Shown here: piece after piece, positions 1-5,029 of the stretch | Position numbering within the stretch: position 1 is the stretch's first letter | Layout of the letters: every line of letters begins with the position of its first letter | Origin: an uncultured Mesorhizobium sp. | GTDB taxonomy: Bacteria > Pseudomonadota > Alphaproteobacteria > Rhizobiales > Rhizobiaceae | Direction of reading: 5' to 3' | Length of the DNA stretch: 5,029 nucleotides | Assembly: GCA_937958475.1 (NCBI GenBank) | Contig: CALFXR010000176.1 | Coordinates: forward strand, 1-5,029 | Translations under genes and position numbers: made by a program | The notes under the pieces: model-generated | The model's input: only the letters and a program-made list of their open reading frames with translations | Told to the model about the DNA's origin: nothing | Databases searched by the model: none

Positions 1-932
1 TCCTTCAGGGCCGCGGTGATGGCGTCGCGACTGTGGCCGGGTGCACGAAGCGTGTACTGGGCCCAGACGGAGGTCGAGCCTTCCGGCACGTGAGGCGCGA
101 CGAGAATGTTGGAAAAGCCGTCCGAATAGCGTGCCGCGATTCGGTTGCGCGCATCGATCTCATCGGGGAAGATCGCCAGCTTCTCGATCAGCACGCCCGC
201 CTGGAGGCTGTCGAGGCGACCGTTCATGCCGATGCGGACGTTGTCGTAACGATCGTCGCCCTTGCCGTGGAAGAGCAGCGAGCGCAACAGCGCGGCCATC
301 TCGTCGTCGTCGGTGAACACCGCCCCGCCATCCCCGTAAGCGCCGAGCGGCTTGGCCGGGAAGAAACTGGTGGTCGTCGCCATGCCGATGGTTCCGACCT
401 TGCGACCCTTGTAGACGGCGCCGAAGCCCTGCGCGGCATCGCACAGCAGCCAGAGGCCATTCTCCGCCGCCACCGGCTCGATCCGGTCGTAGTCGGCCGG
501 TAAGCCGAAGAGGTCGACCGAAATGACACCGGTCGGCGTCAGGCCGGCCTCCCTGGCTTCGCCGATCGCCGCGGAGAGGCTCGCGGGGTCCATGTTGTAG
601 GTATCGGCTTCGATGTCGACGAAATAGGGCGTCGCGCCGAGCCAGGCGACGACTTCGGCGGTCGCGGCGAAAGTGAAGCTCGGACAGAAGATAGCGTCGC
701 CGCGCTTGACGCCTTTGGCCATCAGAACCAGAGCGAGAGCATCGGTTCCGTTGGAGCAGGCAACTGCATGGCGCGCGCCGCAGAAGGCCGCCAAGCCGGA
801 TTCCAGTTCGCCGATCTCCGGACCCATGATGTAGGCGCCATGATCGAGCGTACGCCGCATCGCGGCCTCGACACGATCGCGAATCCGCGCCTGCTGCGCG
901 GCGAGATCGATGAACGGGATAGGTTTCTTCAT
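1..932 (-). CDS. DegT/DnrJ/EryC1/StrS-family sugar aminotransferase, WbpE-like (C-terminus off window)
   Basis: A PLP-dependent aminotransferase that probably transfers an amino group (usually from glutamate) to a keto group on a nucleotide-linked sugar in the cytoplasm, for O-antigen, capsule or glycan synthesis. 310 codons are visible from ATG at 932; the family is usually about 360-390 residues, so some 50-80 C-terminal residues lie beyond base 1. Visible landmarks: N-terminal PFIDLAAQQARI (6-17), phosphate-binding SNGTDAL (60-66), CDAAQGFG with the cofactor aspartate D165 and Q168 (164-171), SFFPAKPLGAYGDGGA with the Schiff-base lysine K194 (189-204), and GMNGRLDSLQA (235-245). From memory, the N-terminal block and the FFP(S/A)KPLG(C/A)YGDGGA block are closest to Pseudomonas WbpE, which aminates UDP-3-keto-GlcNAc uronate. 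The substrate here is inferred. No alternative start is seen just upstream, and only a weak GGA ribosome site (about 8 bases before ATG) is present. The catalytic set seen is intact. No other sugar-pathway genes are in view. Confidence 0.93.
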   Translation of the reverse strand, partial: MKKPIPFIDLAAQQARIRDRVEAAMRRTLDHGAYIMGPEIGELESGLAAFCGARHAVACSNGTDALALVLMAKGVKRGDAIFCPSFTFAATAEVVAWLGATPYFVDIEADTYNMDPASLSAAIGEAREAGLTPTGVISVDLFGLPADYDRIEPVAAENGLWLLCDAAQGFGAVYKGRKVGTIGMATTTSFFPAKPLGAYGDGGAVFTDDDEMAALLRSLLFHGKGDDRYDNVRIGMNGRLDSLQAGVLIEKLAIFPDEIDARNRIAARYSDGFSNILVAPHVPEGSTSVWAQYTLRAPGHSRDAITAALK

Positions 933-1041
933 GAAAGATGTCCGCTGTTGCTTTTCCCGGGCGCTACGGCTCGATAGACCCGCGAAGAGCTTTTTTCCAG
1001 CGGCGCAGCGTCGCAATCCATCGGCGCCCGGTGACGAATTG

Positions 1042-1054
1042 TTTCGCCGCGAAA
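1042..1054. promoter_or_regulatory. Perfect 13-base palindrome upstream of the aminotransferase gene
   Basis: TTTCGC, one central base, then GCGAAA: a perfect 6-base inverted repeat. It lies about 110 bases before the aminotransferase start and just beyond the bioY terminator, in the stretch where a promoter for the aminotransferase should be. The position and symmetry fit an operator, but short GC-rich palindromes arise easily by chance and I recognise no regulator for it. I could not find a convincing -35/-10 pair for the aminotransferase between 933 and 1065. Confidence 0.2.
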
Positions 1055-1065
1055 GGTCGCGCGCA

Positions 1066-1093
1066 TAACAAAACAGGCGCCCTGAGGCGCCTG
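1066..1093 (-). terminator. Rho-independent terminator of bioY
   Basis: Reading the minus strand after the bioY stop codon, there is a perfect 8-base-pair stem CAGGCGCC / GGCGCCTG (1086-1093 and 1074-1081) with a 4-base loop (1082-1085), followed at once by TTTTGTTA. The stem starts about 21 bases after the bioY stop. A strong GC stem plus T-rich tail in a GC-rich background is the standard signature of an intrinsic terminator. It implies that the aminotransferase gene further downstream is transcribed mostly from its own promoter. Confidence 0.85.
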
Positions 1094-1114
1094 CCGAGGA
1101 AGTGGATTCGAGCG

Positions 1115-1699
1115 TCAGACCTTGAAGCGCGCCAGCAGGCCCCAAACAGCGGGCACGATCGCGGCAGCGAGCGCCACCTTGACGATATCGGTGACGATGA
1201 ACGGGCCCACGCCGAAAGCGACCGCCTTCTCGGCTCCGAACAGCACCGCGAGCCAGGCCGCGCCGAGCCCGAGAATGGCGAGTTCGCCGACCAGCATGGC
1301 GCCGAACAGCTTCAGCGGGTTACGGTCGAGGCCGCGGTCGGCAGCCCAACCGGCGATCGCCGCCGCGACGACGAAGCCGACGAGGTATCCGCCCGTCGGA
1401 CCGGCCATGTAGGCGAGGCCCGCGCCGGTGGCGAACACGGGAAGTCCGGCCGCGCCCTCGGCGAGGTAGAGCAGCAGCGTCGCAACAGCGAGATTGCGGC
1501 CGTAGGCGGCGCCGATGAGGAATACGGCGAGAACCTGAAGGGTCATCGGAACGGGCCAGAAGGGAACCGTCACCTTGGCCGAAAGCGCAAGCAGGATCGA
1601 TCCCGCGACAGCTGCCATCACCTGCATCGTGAGGCGACCGGAACGATCCTGCGGAAGCGTCAGCGAGATGAGCGGACGGGAGACTGCTGCAACGGCCAT
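1115..1699 (-). CDS. bioY: BioY, biotin-binding S component of an ECF transporter
   Basis: Inner-membrane protein of 194 residues that binds biotin and brings it into the cell, either with an energy-coupling module (BioM/BioN or EcfA/EcfT) or, as reported for some solitary BioY proteins, without one. Length and hydrophobicity fit the six-helix BioY fold. Diagnostic motifs are VPFWPVPMTLQ (45-55), followed by VLAVFLIGAAYG, and the AGPTGGYLVGF signature (99-109); DIVK (171-174) near the end also matches the family. The start at 1699 is chosen because it follows an AAGGGA ribosome site with 6-base spacing. A longer frame from TTG at 1774 is possible on paper, but that TTG is the first half of the predicted -35 box, so it would lie outside the transcript. 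No bioM, bioN or biotin synthesis genes are in the window. The gene ends in a strong terminator and has a promoter with a BioR-like site, so biotin-dependent repression is likely. Confidence 0.95.
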   Translation of the reverse strand: MAVAAVSRPLISLTLPQDRSGRLTMQVMAAVAGSILLALSAKVTVPFWPVPMTLQVLAVFLIGAAYGRNLAVATLLLYLAEGAAGLPVFATGAGLAYMAGPTGGYLVGFVVAAAIAGWAADRGLDRNPLKLFGAMLVGELAILGLGAAWLAVLFGAEKAVAFGVGPFIVTDIVKVALAAAIVPAVWGLLARFKV

Positions 1700-1705
1700 G
1701 GGGGA

Positions 1706-1711
1706 TCCCTT
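1706..1711 (-). promoter_or_regulatory. Ribosome binding site of bioY
   Basis: AAGGGA on the minus strand, 6 bases before the ATG at 1699. It is the best Shine-Dalgarno match near any candidate start of this gene and decides the start in favour of the 194-residue form over the 219-residue form. Confidence 0.7.
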
Positions 1712-1742
1712 CGTGAGCGGATGACGGTAACCGACTTCAAGT

Positions 1743-1752
1743 TTGCCTATAT
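1743..1752. promoter_or_regulatory. Possible BioR operator
   Basis: The plus-strand decamer TTGCCTATAT matches the alphaproteobacterial BioR consensus TTATMKATAA at 7 of 10 positions, including the central CTATA. BioR is a GntR-family repressor of biotin synthesis and uptake genes, and bioY is one of its usual targets. The site covers the predicted -10 box of bioY, the right place for a repressor. One half-site is degraded, so this rests on context as much as on sequence. No bioR gene is in the window. Confidence 0.45.
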
Positions 1753-1774
1753 TTGCTTCCGTGGTAAGCGGCAA
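1746..1774 (-). promoter_or_regulatory. Sigma70-type promoter of bioY
   Basis: On the minus strand, a -35 box TTGCCG (1769-1774) and a -10 box TATAGG (1746-1751) are separated by exactly 17 bases. Each box matches 4 of 6 consensus positions. Transcription would begin near 1739, giving a leader of about 40 bases that ends in the AAGGGA ribosome site. I see no riboswitch-sized structure in this short leader. Confidence 0.6.
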
Positions 1775-1809
1775 TCGCTTTCGTCCAAAGCCGTTTTGCA
1801 GGTCGTCCC

Positions 1810-2715
1810 ATGTCCCTGGATTTCGATACGTCTTTCGAACCCGCCTATGGCGAGGCCGTCGCGGTGGCGACGGATGTCAGGCGAATCACGGTGAACAATC
1901 CGGGGCCGTTCACCTTCCACGGCACCAACACCTATCTCGTCGGCCGCGAGACGCTCGCCGTGATCGATCCCGGCCCGGAAGACGGTACGCACCTGGCGGC
2001 GATCCTGCGCGCGACCCAGGGGCGCCCGGTCACCCACATCTTCGTCAGCCACACGCACCGGGATCATTCGCCCCTGACCCGGCGCCTGAAGGCCGAGACG
2101 GGAGCGACCGTCTACGCGGAGGGACCGCATCGGGCCGCCCGCCCTCTGCGCATCGGCGAGGTGAATCCGCTCGACGCCAGCGCCGATCTCGATTTCGCGC
2201 CGGATATCCCCCTTGCCGACGGCGCCGTCATCGATGGCGACGGATGGGCGATTCGGGCCGTGCACACGCCGGGCCACGCCGCCAATCACGTTGCCTTCGC
2301 GCTCGAGGGAACCGGCGTGCTGTTTTCCGCTGACCACGTGATGGGCTGGTCGACGTCGATCGTCGCACCGCCGGACGGCGCGATGGCCGACTACATGGCA
2401 TCGCTCGATCGTCTCATCGAGCGCGACGACCGCCTGTTCTTTCCCGGCCACGGCGGGCCGGTGACCGCACCGCAGACCTTCATGCGGGGTCTCAAGGTAC
2501 ATCGCAAGATGCGTGAGCGGGCCATCCTCGAGCGGCTCCGCCAGGGCGACCGCACGATCGCTGACATGGTGCGGGCGATCTACCGCGAGACCGACCCGCG
2601 TCTCCACGGCGCCGCCGGCCTTTCGGTGCTCGCCCATCTCGAGGATCTCGTCGCCCGCGGCGCCGTCGTCACCCCGGGGGATCCGTCGATCGACGGTGAA
2701 TACAGACCCGGGTGA
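1810..2715 (+). CDS. MBL-fold metallo-hydrolase with C-terminal winged helix (LACTB2-like)
   Basis: Predicted zinc-dependent cytoplasmic hydrolase of 301 residues. The metallo-beta-lactamase core spans about residues 25-220 and carries a full metal-binding set: SHTHRDH gives H81, H83, D85 and H86; TPGH gives H156; SADH gives the bridging D175; FPGHGGP gives H214. The NNPGPFTFHGTNTYLVG opening (29-45) and VIDPGP (51-56) are typical of the LACTB2-like group. Residues about 225-290 match the winged-helix domain that follows the core in this group (BLACT_WH). Human LACTB2 is an RNA endonuclease, but most bacterial members are annotated only as MBL hydrolases, so the substrate here is unknown; beta-lactam resistance is unlikely. 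No signal peptide is seen. An AGG ribosome site lies 7 bases before the ATG. The gene is divergent from bioY with a shared 110-base upstream region, and convergent with the DUF1499 gene. Confidence 0.92.
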   Translation: MSLDFDTSFEPAYGEAVAVATDVRRITVNNPGPFTFHGTNTYLVGRETLAVIDPGPEDGTHLAAILRATQGRPVTHIFVSHTHRDHSPLTRRLKAETGATVYAEGPHRAARPLRIGEVNPLDASADLDFAPDIPLADGAVIDGDGWAIRAVHTPGHAANHVAFALEGTGVLFSADHVMGWSTSIVAPPDGAMADYMASLDRLIERDDRLFFPGHGGPVTAPQTFMRGLKVHRKMRERAILERLRQGDRTIADMVRAIYRETDPRLHGAAGLSVLAHLEDLVARGAVVTPGDPSIDGEYRPG

Positions 2716-2723
2716 CCACCCGG
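2708..2723. terminator. Small hairpin in the convergent gap, possible weak terminator
   Basis: CCGGGT (2708-2713), a 4-base loop and ACCCGG (2718-2723) form a perfect 6-base-pair stem that includes the hydrolase stop codon (2713-2715). It lies in the 28-base space between two convergent genes, where a bidirectional terminator would be expected. There is no T-run on either side, so it is not a textbook intrinsic terminator, and its overlap with the coding end weakens the case. Confidence 0.25.
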
Positions 2724-2743
2724 ACAGGCGCCCTTCGCTCGGG

Positions 2744-3553
2744 CTATTGTGCGGAAGGCTCTTCGACCGTCACGCCGGCCTGCACGGATGCCTCCGCATC
2801 GAGGGCCGCCAGGAAGGTCGCGATCCTGCGGGCGTTCTCGCCGAAATCGTGCAATCCGTATCGCGATGCCGAGCGCATGTCGACATAGGTCGACTCCTGC
2901 TCGTCGACGATACGGATGACGACGTCGTAAGGAATGGCCAGAAGGACCGAATAGGCGACGGCTTCGAAGGTGGTGTCGCCCGCAACCGGTTCGTCGCGCG
3001 CGACATCGGGCATGGAGACGAAGGTCCACGAACTCGCTGCCGCCAATTGCCGGACGATTGCGATGACGCGGTCGGCCGTGAGGTCGTAGCGACGGCCGGT
3101 AATCTCGGGATAACTTTCCTGCTGGACGACCGCCGCCTCCTCACCGATCGGGACGATTTCGTTCATCTGCGGCGTCCTTGCGCCCTGGAGAACGTCGAAA
3201 CGCGGCGGATCCTCGAGGTCGGTCGAGATGTCGTTCAGGAGCGGATAGGCGAAGAAGCGATAGCCGGCGACGGCAAACGGCGTCAGAACCAGGAGTGCCA
3301 CGGCGGCGCCGACGAGACCGTCACGCGCGCCGCCGCCCCCGTCGCGCCAGATCCGGGAAAGTCCGGCCGCCGCCAGGATCATGGCGAGCGCCGCCATCAC
3401 ACCAACGGCGCCGACGACCCAGAACAGCGAGACGGTGTCGATCAGGCCGTTGCGATGGGTCAGCCCGGCCATGACGAATAGCACCGCGGAGAAGACCGCG
3501 ATGCGCCGCGACCACCACGCGGAACGGGACCGCCGTTCCAGAATAAGCGTCAT
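2744..3553 (-). CDS. DUF1499 domain membrane protein
   Basis: A 269-residue inner-membrane protein of unknown function. Three hydrophobic helices are visible at about 17-32, 39-63 and 79-99, after a basic N-terminus (RRSR, SRR) that should stay in the cytoplasm. By that rule, the soluble part from about residue 105 would lie on the periplasmic side. This part carries DUF1499 hallmarks: TDLEDPPRF (111-119), the segment from YPEITGRRYDL (148-158), and the strongly conserved-looking block DVVIRIVDE through STYVDMRSASRYGLHDFGENARRI (210-244). The family is common in alphaproteobacteria; some members are only the soluble domain, so the three-helix anchor is the longer form. ATG at 3553 is the only possible start, since an in-frame stop lies 21 bases upstream, but its ribosome site is poor. 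It lies 141 bases downstream of the acyl-CoA ligase on the same strand and may be co-transcribed with it. Confidence 0.9.
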   Translation of the reverse strand: MTLILERRSRSAWWSRRIAVFSAVLFVMAGLTHRNGLIDTVSLFWVVGAVGVMAALAMILAAAGLSRIWRDGGGGARDGLVGAAVALLVLTPFAVAGYRFFAYPLLNDISTDLEDPPRFDVLQGARTPQMNEIVPIGEEAAVVQQESYPEITGRRYDLTADRVIAIVRQLAAASSWTFVSMPDVARDEPVAGDTTFEAVAYSVLLAIPYDVVIRIVDEQESTYVDMRSASRYGLHDFGENARRIATFLAALDAEASVQAGVTVEEPSAQ

Positions 3554-3694
3554 CTCAAGCCGCCGCCCATTTCATCGGGGACAGTCCATAGAGCGGATCC
3601 AGAAGCGTTTGAAGCGGCAATCGCCCGGCGACGGCAGAGCCGGCGCCACCGGCGGCGTCGTGTCTGCCGTGATGAGCTGCCCTTGCCGGCGCCG

Positions 3695-3698
<4 letters not shown>
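3554..3698 (-). other. Ligase-DUF1499 junction with a marginal 47-codon reading frame
   Basis: This gap has one continuous minus-strand frame running from a GTG at 3698, which overlaps the ligase stop as GTGA, to a TGA at 3555-3557, one base before the DUF1499 ATG. It would encode 47 residues, start VTAPARAAHHGRHD and end in LYGLSPMKWAAA. The placement is what translational coupling would look like. Against it: no ribosome site, no recognised family, Ala/Gly-rich composition, and about two thirds G/C at third positions, which looks less biased than the flanking genes. The frame is also a continuation of a long open shadow frame inside the ligase gene. I see no clear promoter and no terminator with a T-run here. 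Confidence 0.2.

Positions 3699-5029
<1,331 letters not shown>

Noticed and set aside
33..503. Plus-strand open frame opposite the aminotransferase
   Set aside because: It lies wholly antisense to a gene with all family motifs and has no recognisable domain; high GC makes such frames common.
968..996. T6 run at 991-996 as a plus-strand terminator
   Set aside because: Only a 4-base stem with a long loop can be drawn before it, and no plus-strand gene ends there.
1700..1774. N-terminal extension of bioY by 25 residues from a TTG
   Set aside because: The TTG coincides with the predicted -35 box, there is no ribosome site, and the extension is not hydrophobic or BioY-like; the ATG at 1699 has a good AAGGGA.
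938..1894. 318-codon plus-strand open frame across bioY and its promoter
   Set aside because: It is Arg/Glu/His-rich low-quality protein antisense to bioY, runs through the terminator and promoter, and overlaps the hydrolase start.
1747..2637. Long minus-strand frame opposite the MBL hydrolase
   Set aside because: Antisense shadow of a gene with a complete metal-binding motif set; no domain seen in the shadow.
2513..3481. Long plus-strand frame across the hydrolase end and the DUF1499 gene
   Set aside because: It overlaps two well-supported genes in the wrong frame or strand and is rich in Arg/Asp/Gly without any motif.
3639..3653. GCCGG/CCGGC inverted repeat after the ligase as a terminator
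   Set aside because: Five-base GC stem without any T-run; expected often in DNA of this composition.

Overview
The window looks like chromosomal DNA from a high-GC alphaproteobacterium, probably of the Hyphomicrobiales (Rhizobiales) type. The clues are the strong G/C bias at third codon positions, the protein families present (DUF1499, a LACTB2-like MBL hydrolase with a winged-helix tail, an AlkK-like acyl-CoA ligase) and a biotin transporter gene whose promoter carries a BioR-like site. The genus cannot be fixed from this sequence.

Layout: five protein genes, four on the minus strand and one on the plus strand. At the left edge (1-932, minus, C-terminus off the window) is a PLP-dependent sugar aminotransferase of the DegT/DnrJ/EryC1/StrS family, close to WbpE. 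A 182-base gap follows, holding a convincing intrinsic terminator for the next gene and a small palindrome. Next is bioY (1115-1699, minus), the biotin-binding membrane component of an ECF transporter. A 110-base divergent intergenic region carries a good sigma70-like promoter for bioY with a BioR-like site over its -10 box. Reading the other way is an MBL-fold hydrolase with a C-terminal winged helix (1810-2715, plus). It converges, with only 28 bases between, on a DUF1499 membrane protein (2744-3553, minus). Upstream of DUF1499, on the same strand, is a fatty acyl-CoA synthetase (3695-5029, minus, N-terminus off the window).

How the genes work together: there is no sign of one dedicated system. 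The aminotransferase fits surface-polysaccharide nucleotide-sugar synthesis, bioY fits vitamin uptake, and the ligase fits fatty-acid activation. The hydrolase and DUF1499 protein have no assigned substrate. The ligase and DUF1499 genes may be co-transcribed, with a 141-base gap that holds a marginal 47-codon reading frame linking the two. The bioY and aminotransferase genes are probably separate transcription units because a terminator lies between them.

I found no RNA genes, insertion sequences, CRISPR arrays, attachment sites or phage genes. The most interesting parts are regulatory: the bioY/hydrolase divergent region and the ligase/DUF1499 junction. I do not think the window contains a new multi-gene system.
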